Both the position numbers and the translations under genes were made by a program. From positions 1 to 43,856 of the forward strand of contig JAUIFP010000020.1 in NCBI GenBank assembly GCA_030430365.1: a stretch of DNA of 43,856 nucleotides, written 5' to 3'. How positions within the stretch are numbered: the first letter of the stretch is position 1; each line of letters begins with the position of its first letter. The notes below the pieces were generated by a model. It saw nothing but the letters and a program-made list of their open reading frames with translations. It was not told the DNA's origin and did not search any database. The DNA is from Alphaproteobacteria bacterium (GTDB lineage Bacteria; Pseudomonadota; Alphaproteobacteria; Sphingomonadales; Sphingomonadaceae). Shown one piece after another: positions 26,577 through 33,821 of the stretch.

Positions 26577-27212
26577 TTACTTGGTACTCCGGGAGTGGTT
26601 GGAAAGGCGGCCCATGATGGCCGCAACATACGTCTTGGTTTCCTGGATATTCGGAATGCCGCCGGCCCGTTCGACTCTGCCGGGCCCGGCATTGTAAGCC
26701 GCCAGCGCCTTTTCCAGGTCGCCGTCGAACCGGTCCAGCTGGGCCCTGAGATAGCGTGCGCCGCCTTCCAGATTGGCGTTTGGATCGCGGGCATCCACGC
26801 CCAGTTCCCGCGCCGTGCCCGGCATCAGCTGCGCCAGCCCCTGCGCGCCCTTGGGAGAAAGCGCGGCAGCGTTCCAGCGGCTTTCCTGCCAGACCAGGGC
26901 TTCGATCAGGGCGGGGCTGAGATCGAAGCGGGAAGCCAGCTCCTGGACCTTGGCATTATAATTGTCCGGAATAGCCGCGGCATGGCGCGCCGGCGAGGCA
27001 AGGGCCGCCAGCGGGACGACAAGATCTTGCGGAACCGTTTCGGTAGTCTGCGAGTTAACGTCGGCAGCAAGACCTGCATCAGGGCCCGCTACCCAGCGCG
27101 GTCCATCCACGCCGATTTCCAGCACATCGGCATGCGCGATTCCGCACCACGCGCAAGCGGCGGCACACGCCGCTGCGAAACGGCCGGCAAAGAGAATCGG
27201 AAGCCTCTTCAT
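26577..27212 (-). CDS. virB1: lytic transglycosylase, VirB1-like
   Basis: A 211-residue exported peptidoglycan hydrolase with a signal peptide (cleavage near AHA, about residue 28) and an SLT domain at about 90-205. The catalytic Glu110 lies in LIEALVWQESRWNAAALSP. The family marks KGAQGLAQLMPGTA, NLEGGARYLRAQLDRF and ALAAYNAGPGRVERAGG follow. It makes local openings in the wall for assembly of the secretion apparatus. It is the first gene of the virB operon, abutting virB2, and sits just after a strong terminator on the same strand. Generic Slt family members cannot be excluded, but position supports VirB1 function. Confidence 0.9.
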   Translation of the reverse strand: MKRLPILFAGRFAAACAAACAWCGIAHADVLEIGVDGPRWVAGPDAGLAADVNSQTTETVPQDLVVPLAALASPARHAAAIPDNYNAKVQELASRFDLSPALIEALVWQESRWNAAALSPKGAQGLAQLMPGTARELGVDARDPNANLEGGARYLRAQLDRFDGDLEKALAAYNAGPGRVERAGGIPNIQETKTYVAAIMGRLSNHSRSTK

Positions 27213-27270
27213 CCGGGCCTGATGCTAGCAGCAAATGACAACGCCATGACAGTTTGCCACTGACGCAAAA

Positions 27271-27299
27271 AACCCGCGCGAGGCGGACTCGCGCGGGTT
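27271..27299 (-). terminator. intrinsic terminator of the TPR gene, upstream of the virB operon
   Basis: A perfect 12-bp stem (AACCCGCGCGAG / CTCGCGCGGGTT) with a five-base loop is followed on the minus strand by a run of six T residues. It separates transcription of the small TPR gene (27335-27709) from the virB operon, which must therefore have its own promoter in the ~55 bp between the hairpin and 27212. Confidence 0.85.
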
Positions 27300-27334
27300 T
27301 CCTAAACTCCGCTCAAATCATGATTGTGGATAGT

Positions 27335-27709
27335 TTACCGCATCGCCATCGTTGAGCGTTCTTCCAGTCCGGCAAGCGCCTGTTTGGCGGCTTCGCGGGA
27401 ATCGATCCAGCTGCCGTCAGCCAGTTCAAGCTCGTAACGGGTCCGGCTGGTCGCTGCGGCTTGGAACATCTCGCGCGCCTCCGCGAAGCGGCCCTGGCGC
27501 GCGAAAGCGGTGCCCAGATTGATCAGGGCTGCCGGATCGCCGGCACGAACCGCTTCGCTGTCACGCAGCTGAGCCAGTGCATCATGGGTACGCCCTTCTG
27601 TGAGGGCTTCATAGGCAACGTCGACCCGATCGGACTCGGTGTTTTCCGCGAGTGCGGCGCTTGGCGACAGAGCGGCAATGGCCGCTGCAAATATAATCGT
27701 CTTACGCAC
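27335..27709 (-). CDS. small exported TPR-repeat protein
   Basis: A 124-residue protein with a Sec signal (TIIFAAAIAALSPSAALA) and a mature part made of about two TPR units (AYEALTEGRTHDALAQL and ALINLGTAFARQGRFAEAREMFQAAATS). It is probably periplasmic. The start is GTG 27709 with GGGAGA seven bases upstream. It has its own terminator at 27271-27299. It is divergent from the Pho-boxed lipoprotein gene at 28036. Role unknown; TPRs mediate protein contacts. Confidence 0.75.
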   Translation of the reverse strand: MRKTIIFAAAIAALSPSAALAENTESDRVDVAYEALTEGRTHDALAQLRDSEAVRAGDPAALINLGTAFARQGRFAEAREMFQAAATSRTRYELELADGSWIDSREAAKQALAGLEERSTMAMR

Positions 27710-27788
27710 TTCAAATCTCCCGAATGCTTTATTGGTTATGCAGGGAAGATGAGCCGCCCGAAGTCGAACTGCAATAAAAATGTCATAA

Positions 27789-27805
27789 TGTCACCGAACT
27801 GTAAC
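27789..27805 (+). promoter_or_regulatory. PHO-box-like site A between the TPR gene and lipoprotein
   Basis: TGTCAC (27789-27794) and TGTAAC (27800-27805) form a direct repeat with exactly 11-bp spacing, preceded by a further TGTCAT at 27781. Its orientation points toward the lipoprotein at 28036 (230 bp away), although it lies only 80 bp from the divergent TPR gene start. Confidence 0.55.
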
Positions 27806-27888
27806 ATTTGAAATCCGGCAGCGGATTTGGACGTTCTCCAGCGCTGTTCCCGATCAAATCCAGACGCTTGTCAGTTTTGGCGAATGGC

Positions 27889-27905
27889 TGTCACAAGTCC
27901 GTAAC
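27889..27905 (+). promoter_or_regulatory. PHO-box-like site B upstream of the lipoprotein-receptor pair
   Basis: TGTCAC (27889-27894) and CGTAAC (27900-27905) form a direct repeat with 11-bp spacing, exactly 100 bp downstream of site A and about 130 bp before the GTG start at 28036. With its 5' C it reads CTGTCACAAGTCCGTAACA, closely matching the ppk1 site. Confidence 0.6.
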
Positions 27906-28035
27906 ATTGCAACGAAATTGTCATTAAATTTCAAACGCGTGTTTGCAAAGAAACTGTCATGTCTCCCCTCTAGCTGGCGACTCGCGATCATCATTTCGCG
28001 CCCATTGATTCTCGGATTTTAGGGGACCGTCCGCC

Positions 28036-29580
28036 GTGAAAAACTTCCATCGACTTCTCATCCTGGGCACTAGCGCACTGGCTCTCGCCGGCTGCGACGC
28101 CTCGGAAATCGTCTCGCCCGGAACCAGTGGCGATATTAATATTAACAATCCTGCTCCGACGCCCACACCCACGCCGACCGGCGGTGGCACCGGCAACGTA
28201 ACGCCCGCAAGTGGCTGCCCGACCGTGGGCACGCAGGACCTCACCAATGCAGGAACGATTTCCGGCCCGACCGGCGAATGGCGCATTTGCGAACTGCCCA
28301 GCCAGATCGATTCCGACATGCAACTCCCGCAGGTTGCTGGCGTGCTTTACTCGCTGCCTGGCCGTGTCGATGTCGGTGAAGATGGCGGTGCAGTTGCTTC
28401 CGCGTCCGATACGGATGTCACGCTGACGATCGATCCGGGCGTCATCATTTATGCGGGCACACCGCGTTCCTATCTGGTCGTCAATCGCGGCAACCAGATC
28501 GACGCCGTCGGCACCGCAGCCGAACCGATCATCTTCACCAGCCGGGATAACGTTCTTGGTCTCGCCAGCGATTCCTCGATCGGCCAATGGGGCGGCGTCG
28601 TGCTGCTCGGCCGCGCACCGGTTTCGGATTGCCGTGACGGTACGCCGAACAAGGCCGACCAGACCCAGTGCGAACAGGAGCTGGAAGGCGCTGCACTGAC
28701 TACGCTATTTGGCGGCGATACGGCAGACGACAGCTCAGGCACGATGCAGTATTTCCAGATCCGCTTCTCCGGCTTCAGCCTCGAGAATGGTTCGGAACTC
28801 CAGTCGCTCACGACAGGCGGCATCGGTTCGGGAACGGTCATCGATCACTGGCAGTCGTTCAACAGCTCGGATGACGGCACCGAATTCTTCGGCGGCACCG
28901 TCAATATGTCCCAAGTGGTCGTTGTCGGCGCAGACGATGACTCGCTCGACGTGGACACCGGCGCTCAGGCGAGCCTGAAGGACGTTATCGTTGTCCAGCG
29001 TTCCGGCGGTGGTGACAACCTGATCGAACTCGACTCGCCCGCTGACGACTATGTGACCGACGCTCTTCCGCAGACCAATCTGCGGGTGACGAACTTCACC
29101 TTCCTCGAACGCAGTGGCAGCAACTCGCAGGCTGTTCGTGCTCGTGGCGGCGCGCAGCTGCACCTCGTCAACGGCGTGATCGACACGGATGACGAAACCT
29201 GCATCCGGATCGATGAAGCTGAAACGCTGGCAGCCGGTCCGACGTTCAACTCGGTTGTCGGCGATTGCGACGCGGCTCAGCCGTTCACCGGCACCGATGG
29301 CGTGACAGATGCTGACGTTCTCGGCGCTTGGGATGCGGGCAGCAACAATGACGAAGCGTTCACGATCACGCTGACCAGCCTCTACATCAACGGTAGCAAC
29401 GAAAACGGCGTTGCTGTGTCGGATCCGACGGCCCTGTCGTCCTTCTTCACCACGACGCCGGCCAATATCGGTGCCGTCTACCCGGGCAACGAAACCTGGT
29501 TCGACGGATGGGTATGTAATTCCAGTACGGCGCCTTTCGCCAACAGCACTGGCGACTGCACCACTCTCCCGGTCTTCTGA
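28036..29580 (+). CDS. large secreted lipoprotein, possible ElpS-like phosphate-starvation protein
   Basis: A 514-residue protein whose lipobox ALAGC gives Cys20 as lipidation site. It is followed by an acidic linker with a Thr-Pro repeat (PTPTPTPTGGG). The body is a beta-rich repeat domain containing TLTIDPGVIIYAG, PIIFTSRDNVLGLASDSSIG, QWGGVVLLGRAPVSDC and several NxxF/VVVG-type strands, likely a right-handed beta-helix surface protein. The start is GTG 28036 with AGGGGA nine bases upstream. PHO-box-like sites lie upstream and a TonB-dependent receptor follows. From memory, Caulobacter ElpS is a phosphate-starvation lipoprotein released by type II secretion and lies near a TonB receptor; this gene fits that picture, but no alignment was done. 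Confidence 0.7.
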   Translation: MKNFHRLLILGTSALALAGCDASEIVSPGTSGDININNPAPTPTPTPTGGGTGNVTPASGCPTVGTQDLTNAGTISGPTGEWRICELPSQIDSDMQLPQVAGVLYSLPGRVDVGEDGGAVASASDTDVTLTIDPGVIIYAGTPRSYLVVNRGNQIDAVGTAAEPIIFTSRDNVLGLASDSSIGQWGGVVLLGRAPVSDCRDGTPNKADQTQCEQELEGAALTTLFGGDTADDSSGTMQYFQIRFSGFSLENGSELQSLTTGGIGSGTVIDHWQSFNSSDDGTEFFGGTVNMSQVVVVGADDDSLDVDTGAQASLKDVIVVQRSGGGDNLIELDSPADDYVTDALPQTNLRVTNFTFLERSGSNSQAVRARGGAQLHLVNGVIDTDDETCIRIDEAETLAAGPTFNSVVGDCDAAQPFTGTDGVTDADVLGAWDAGSNNDEAFTITLTSLYINGSNENGVAVSDPTALSSFFTTTPANIGAVYPGNETWFDGWVCNSSTAPFANSTGDCTTLPVF

Positions 29581-29591
29581 TCGGACAAATG

Positions 29592-29632
29592 AAGGGGGGA
29601 GGCTTTCGTCTTGCGCGAAGGCCCTCCCCCTT
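29592..29632 (+). terminator. hairpin after the lipoprotein gene (terminator or attenuator)
   Basis: A long G-rich arm beginning AAGGGGGGAGG pairs with a C-rich arm ending CCCTCCCCCTT, with an extended inner stem (CTTTCG / CGCGAAGG). A short T-containing tail (TTTCGCCTTT) follows. It lies between the lipoprotein stop and the receptor start, so it could reduce transcription into the receptor, giving more lipoprotein than receptor. Confidence 0.55.
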
Positions 29633-29716
29633 TCGCCTTTCGGGCTCTCAGGCCCGGCAAGTTTCGGGCAGGCGGCCCAACCGTTTTTTGACCAATGCAT
29701 GAGGGGGTCTTTCACC

Positions 29717-32404
29717 ATGTCCACCGGCAAGCAGCTCGCGGGACTGCTCTTGCTCACCACCGCTTTGTCTTTGCCGCAGATTGCCTTTGCGCAAGATGAC
29801 GGCGGTACCGACAGCACCAGTGTAGCCCCTGAATCTCAGGACGAAGAATACGAAGACGATTACCAGGAGCCGGATATCTCGATCCCGGGCGGCGGCGAGA
29901 TCATCGTTACGGGGCGTCGTACGCTCGATGTAACGAGAAGCTCTACGCAGGTCGTCAATGTCCTGAGCAGCGAACAGATCGCACGCACGGGCGAAGGCGA
30001 CATTGCCGGCGCGCTTGGCCGCGTGACCGGCCTCTCCGTTGTCGGCAACGGCCGCGTTTTTGTGCGCGGCCTTGGTGATCGGTATTCCCTGGCGATGCTG
30101 AACGGTCTTCCGTTGCCAAGCCCGGAACCGCTCAGCCGTGTCGTCCCGCTCGACATCTTCCCGACCAATGTCGTGGCATCCTCGCTGGTGCAGAAAACCT
30201 ATTCCGCCAATTTCCCCGGCGAATTCGGCGGCGGTGTGATCAACCTGACGACGACAGCCGTGCCCGAGGAGGATTTCCTCAAGATAGGCGTCAGCGCTGG
30301 CGGCGATACGATGACGACCTTCCAGGACGGTCTCGTCTATTACGGCTCGGACTACGATTGGTTCGGCTTCGACAATGGTAACCGCGATATTCCGTCCAAC
30401 CTGCAAGCGTTCTTCGACAGCGGGGAAAGGCTCGAAGATACGTCGAACGCGGTGCAGGAAGGCATAGCCGCGCAGATATTCCCGCTCAATCTGGTGACGT
30501 TGCAGAAGATGGACGACACGCGGCCGAACTTTTCGGGTTCGGTCACGGGCGGCATGGCTTTCGATGTGGGCGATGCCCGCATGGGCGTGATTGCCACGGC
30601 CTCGCTCAAGAACGAATGGCGCACGCGCACCGTCCACAAGCAGCAGGGCAATGCCGACCTGTCGTCGGTCGTCGAAGACTACACCAGCAATGTCACGGAC
30701 AACAATGTTCTGTTCAATGCCATGCTCGGCGTTGGACTTGAGGTGGGCGAGCACAAGATCCGTTGGACCAACCTGTTCATCCGCGACACGATCAAGCAGT
30801 CGTCGCTCACGCTCGGCACGAATGTCAGCCTTGGCGAAACAGGGTTCGACTTCGCCGACCAGAACACAGGCTGGTACGAGCGGCAGCTGATCGATTCCCA
30901 GCTCGTCGGTGAATTCAAATTTGCCGATCTGAGTGTCGACTTGCGCGGCGGTTATGCGCAAACCGATCGTGAATCGCCTTACAACGCGAATTTTTCCTAT
31001 ACGCGGACGAATTTCACCGAGGATCCGCTCGGCGAATATTACGTCGCCTATTTCAATCGCCTGAGCGACACGAAGTCGCAGACCGTGTCCTTTGGCGACC
31101 TGACCGAGAAGCTTTGGTTCGGCGGTGTCGATCTGTCCTATCCGGTGTTGCCGGATGTGACGGCGACCGTGGGCTACGCCTATAGCAATACCGATCGCTA
31201 TTCCGTGCAGCGCGAATTTTCACCCTTCATTTCAGGCGATGTCCTGGATGACAGCCTGGTGCCCTATCTCGGTCTCAAGAAGCCGGGGAATATCATCAAT
31301 GGTGCTTCGCTTGCGGGCTTCAACATCCGCCTGGACGAAACCAGCCAGTTCCCCGCCTTCAACGCGGATCTCGTCATCCACGGGGCCTATGCCAAAGCGC
31401 AGGCTCTGCCCTTGTACAATCTGACGCTCGACGTGGGCGTGCGTTATGAAGATGCCGAGCAGACGGTCGAACTCGACCAGACGATCTTCAACACGCCCGT
31501 CGCGGGCGCAACGCCCACGCTCAACGCTGAGAGTTATTTCCTCCCTTCGGCTACGGTGACCTGGGAAGCGACGGACGCTCTTCAGCTCCGCCTGTCGGGA
31601 TCGAAGACCATTGCGCGTCCTCAGTTCCGCGAATTGGTGGAACAGCTCTATTACGATCCGGACGGCAATCGTTCCTATCGCGGCAACCCTTATCTGACGG
31701 ACAGCGAATTGCTGAACTTCGAGGCGCGCGCCGAATATTATCTCGGCGGAGGCGACCGTGTTAGCCTTGCCGGCTTCTACAAGAAGATCGACAATCCGAT
31801 CGAGGCGTTCATTACCTCCTCGTCGGGCAAGCTGATCACCAGCTTCGCCAACGCACCTACGGCCGAACTTTACGGTGCAGAGCTCGATTTCCAGTACAAT
31901 TACGAGCTCTATGATCTTGGCGGCTGGTTCGAAACCAAAGCCCTGGTCCTGCTGGCGAACTACACCTACACGCAATCGAGCATCAGCGTCGTCGATGGCG
32001 ACATCACACTGGTGCCGCCGGCGGGCGAGGCGGATGCGACGCTGTATTTCACGGATGGCGATCCGCTGACCGGCCAGTCCGATCATGTTGCCAATGTGCA
32101 GATCGGCCTGGAGGATCTCGACAAGCTCCAGCAATTCACGATCCTGTTCAACTATGCGAGCAAGCGCGTGACGAGCCGCGGCTTCCAGCGACCTGACGTT
32201 GTCGAGGATCCCGGCCTCACAGTCGATTTCGTCGCCCGTGCGGCCATCGATCTCTTCAGCCAGCCTTTCGAATTGAAGTTCGAAGCCCGCAACATCTTCG
32301 GGCGCGACAATTTCGAATATCAGGCGAACGATACCAACCGGATCGACATCAACTCCTACGAACGCGGGACAAGCTTCTCGATCGGCGTCTCGACCGAATT
32401 CTGA
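29717..32404 (+). CDS. TonB-dependent receptor paired with the lipoprotein
   Basis: An 895-residue outer-membrane receptor. ATG 29717 (MSTGKQL) has GAGGGGG nine bases upstream and starts a clear Sec signal (LLLTTALSLPQIAFAQ). An acidic N-terminal stretch (EDEEYEDDYQEPD after VAPESQ) precedes the plug, which contains GGEIIVTGRRTLDVTRSSTQ, GALGRVTGLSVVGNGRVFVR, GLGDRYSLAMLNGLPLPSPE and FPGEFGGGVINLTT. The barrel follows and ends in a terminal Phe (SIGVSTEF). The receptor follows the Pho-boxed lipoprotein on the same strand after a 136-bp gap with a hairpin. The ligand is unknown; the phosphate context suggests an organophosphate, but this is inference. Longer in-frame starts to 29411 overlap the lipoprotein and are not credible. 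Confidence 0.9.
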   Translation: MSTGKQLAGLLLLTTALSLPQIAFAQDDGGTDSTSVAPESQDEEYEDDYQEPDISIPGGGEIIVTGRRTLDVTRSSTQVVNVLSSEQIARTGEGDIAGALGRVTGLSVVGNGRVFVRGLGDRYSLAMLNGLPLPSPEPLSRVVPLDIFPTNVVASSLVQKTYSANFPGEFGGGVINLTTTAVPEEDFLKIGVSAGGDTMTTFQDGLVYYGSDYDWFGFDNGNRDIPSNLQAFFDSGERLEDTSNAVQEGIAAQIFPLNLVTLQKMDDTRPNFSGSVTGGMAFDVGDARMGVIATASLKNEWRTRTVHKQQGNADLSSVVEDYTSNVTDNNVLFNAMLGVGLEVGEHKIRWTNLFIRDTIKQSSLTLGTNVSLGETGFDFADQNTGWYERQLIDSQLVGEFKFADLSVDLRGGYAQTDRESPYNANFSYTRTNFTEDPLGEYYVAYFNRLSDTKSQTVSFGDLTEKLWFGGVDLSYPVLPDVTATVGYAYSNTDRYSVQREFSPFISGDVLDDSLVPYLGLKKPGNIINGASLAGFNIRLDETSQFPAFNADLVIHGAYAKAQALPLYNLTLDVGVRYEDAEQTVELDQTIFNTPVAGATPTLNAESYFLPSATVTWEATDALQLRLSGSKTIARPQFRELVEQLYYDPDGNRSYRGNPYLTDSELLNFEARAEYYLGGGDRVSLAGFYKKIDNPIEAFITSSSGKLITSFANAPTAELYGAELDFQYNYELYDLGGWFETKALVLLANYTYTQSSISVVDGDITLVPPAGEADATLYFTDGDPLTGQSDHVANVQIGLEDLDKLQQFTILFNYASKRVTSRGFQRPDVVEDPGLTVDFVARAAIDLFSQPFELKFEARNIFGRDNFEYQANDTNRIDINSYERGTSFSIGVSTEF

Positions 32405-32424
32405 TTGCAGTACCACCCACTGAG

Positions 32425-32460
32425 CCCGGCCGGAGTTCTATCCGGCCGGGTTTTCTTTTT
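32425..32460 (+). terminator. strong intrinsic terminator after the receptor gene
   Basis: A perfect 10-bp stem (CCCGGCCGGA / TCCGGCCGGG) with a six-base loop is followed by TTTTCTTTTT. It lies 20 bases after the receptor stop and ends plus-strand transcription before the convergent PhoB-like gene. Confidence 0.93.
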
Positions 32461-32535
32461 GCGTCTTCTTTTTGCCGGGCAGGGCGAAAGCGGCCGGGGT
32501 GCGGCGCCGGTCTGCTTAGAGTTGCGTCAATTCGA

Positions 32536-33210
32536 TCAGGTGGCGTCGAGCACGTAGCCCATTGCATGGACGGTGCGCAGCGGGTTGCCCGCGCCGGATG
32601 CGCGAAAGGCGCGTCGCAGGCGGCCGATCCAAACATCCACCGTGCGCGGATCGATCGGCGGGTCCTGTTTGCCCAGGCCTTCGATCATCTCCTGCCGTGA
32701 AAGCACCCGGTTCGGGTTCTCCGCCAGAAATCGCAGCAGGCGGAACTCGTTCGGCCGCAGCGGGATCGGCTTGTCAGCCCAGCGGGCCTGCTGCGCGCTG
32801 AGATCGATCTTGAGGTCGCCCAGCTCGACCATCTGGGTGGCATGGCGCTGCTGCTGCCGCGATTGCAGGGCGAGCACCCGGTCGAGCACTTTCTGCCTGT
32901 CGAGCGGCCCGATAATGTAATCGTCCGCCCCGGCGCGCAGGGCGCGGCGGCGGTCATCCAGGTCATCCTGTTCCAACACGATTGTCACATGTGCGTCGCT
33001 TGTCCGCGGGTCGGCCCGCAGGCGCCGGCACATCTCCAGGCCGGAGAGGTCGGGCATGACCCAATCGACGAAGGCCCACATCGGCCCTTCCACCAGCCGG
33101 CGCGGTCCGGCGCCATCCATCGTGTTGAAGGTAAAGGTCAAATCGTCATGGACGAAATCGTCCATCGTGTCGCCAATCGGATCTGTCAGGAAAATGTTGA
33201 CGAGCGGCAT
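32536..33210 (-). CDS. PhoB/OmpR-family regulator with degenerate receiver domain
   Basis: A 224-residue protein. The C-terminal winged helix (about 128-222) is typical of PhoB/OmpR: LGDLKIDLSAQQARW, LRPNEFRLLRFLAENPNRVL, VDVWIGRLRRAF and VHAMGYVLD. The N-terminal receiver retains Asp49 (FVDWVMPDLSGLEMCR) but is degenerate elsewhere. The paired acids after beta-1 are reduced to TD (NIFLTDP), the conserved Thr/Ser after beta-4 is replaced (TIVLEQDD), and the conserved Lys after beta-5 is Gly (DYIIGPL). It may act without canonical phosphorylation. No histidine kinase is adjacent. Position next to Pho-boxed genes makes a phosphate-related role plausible. It is convergent with the receptor gene. 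Confidence 0.85.
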   Translation of the reverse strand: MPLVNIFLTDPIGDTMDDFVHDDLTFTFNTMDGAGPRRLVEGPMWAFVDWVMPDLSGLEMCRRLRADPRTSDAHVTIVLEQDDLDDRRRALRAGADDYIIGPLDRQKVLDRVLALQSRQQQRHATQMVELGDLKIDLSAQQARWADKPIPLRPNEFRLLRFLAENPNRVLSRQEMIEGLGKQDPPIDPRTVDVWIGRLRRAFRASGAGNPLRTVHAMGYVLDAT

Positions 33211-33803
33211 CGATACGAACTTCCCCGTTTACGAAGGAAGCAAGTGCCGCGCGGATATGACTCGTTCATGACGAAATCTTCAATAAATGCAGGGCGTGGC
33301 GGCCTGCCGGATTGCGCCTATTGCGCAGCGGCAACGGGCCTGCGGGGCGATCGGCTCTCTTTCGGGCAGGCAGGGCGAAATCTTGGGTAAACTCACAAAA
33401 ACACACGATATGTTAACCCGGCGGCCTGATTGAGCAGCGCGAACATGCATGCAATGCCGAGTGGGAGAGCGATTCCAAAAAGCCGTACCGAAACGCACGA
33501 TCTGTTGCGGAAAGGCGACATATTCTGATTCATATCGAATGTCGCAGGAACCCGCAGATTTGCGCTGCGTTGTGTCGCATATCGGAATCAGATTTCCACA
33601 GCGGAAGGGCCTTGGGATGGAATTTTGTAACAAAAAAAGCAATTTGACGATGGACCTGGAGTCACCGAAAGATTATGAGTGTCTCGAAATAGGTCGCATA
33701 TTTCAAAGATAAGGCCCGAAAATACGGGTTGGTCGCACAGAGATTTTTGACGTTTGGCCGAGCTGCCGAACGAGTGGAATAGCCCCATTCTTGACGGGGT
33801 TTT
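33211..33803. other. 593-bp intergenic region upstream of the giant surface protein
   Basis: This is noticeably more A/T-rich than the genome around it, especially from 33480 to 33720. It holds dyads: GCGACAT (33515-33521) with ATGTCGC (33539-33545), and TCTGATTC (33524-33531) with GAATCAGA (33585-33592). A plus-strand open frame at 33449-33712 has no ribosome-binding site or family resemblance and is not called. The region probably contains the promoter of the giant gene and that of the divergent regulator. Confidence 0.5.
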
Positions 33804-33821
33804 ATGAGGGAGTTGATCAGG

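Larger units (their letters stand above)
27710..28035. other. 326-bp AT-richer intergenic region with PHO-like repeats
   Basis: The region between divergent genes is markedly richer in A/T than its surroundings. TGTCA occurs at 27781, 27789, 27869, 27889, 27919 and 27955, all on the plus strand. Two of these form 11-bp-spaced PHO-box-like pairs (listed separately). No coding frame is convincing. Confidence 0.6.

Noticed and set aside
19399..27212. The virB cluster as part of an integrative conjugative element
   Set aside because: No relaxase, coupling protein, integrase, attachment site or tRNA is visible on either side; housekeeping-like ppk1-ppx directly adjoins it.
33449..33712. A possible 87-residue protein upstream of the giant gene
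   Set aside because: No ribosome-binding site, odd composition and an AT-rich dyad-bearing background suggest untranslated DNA.
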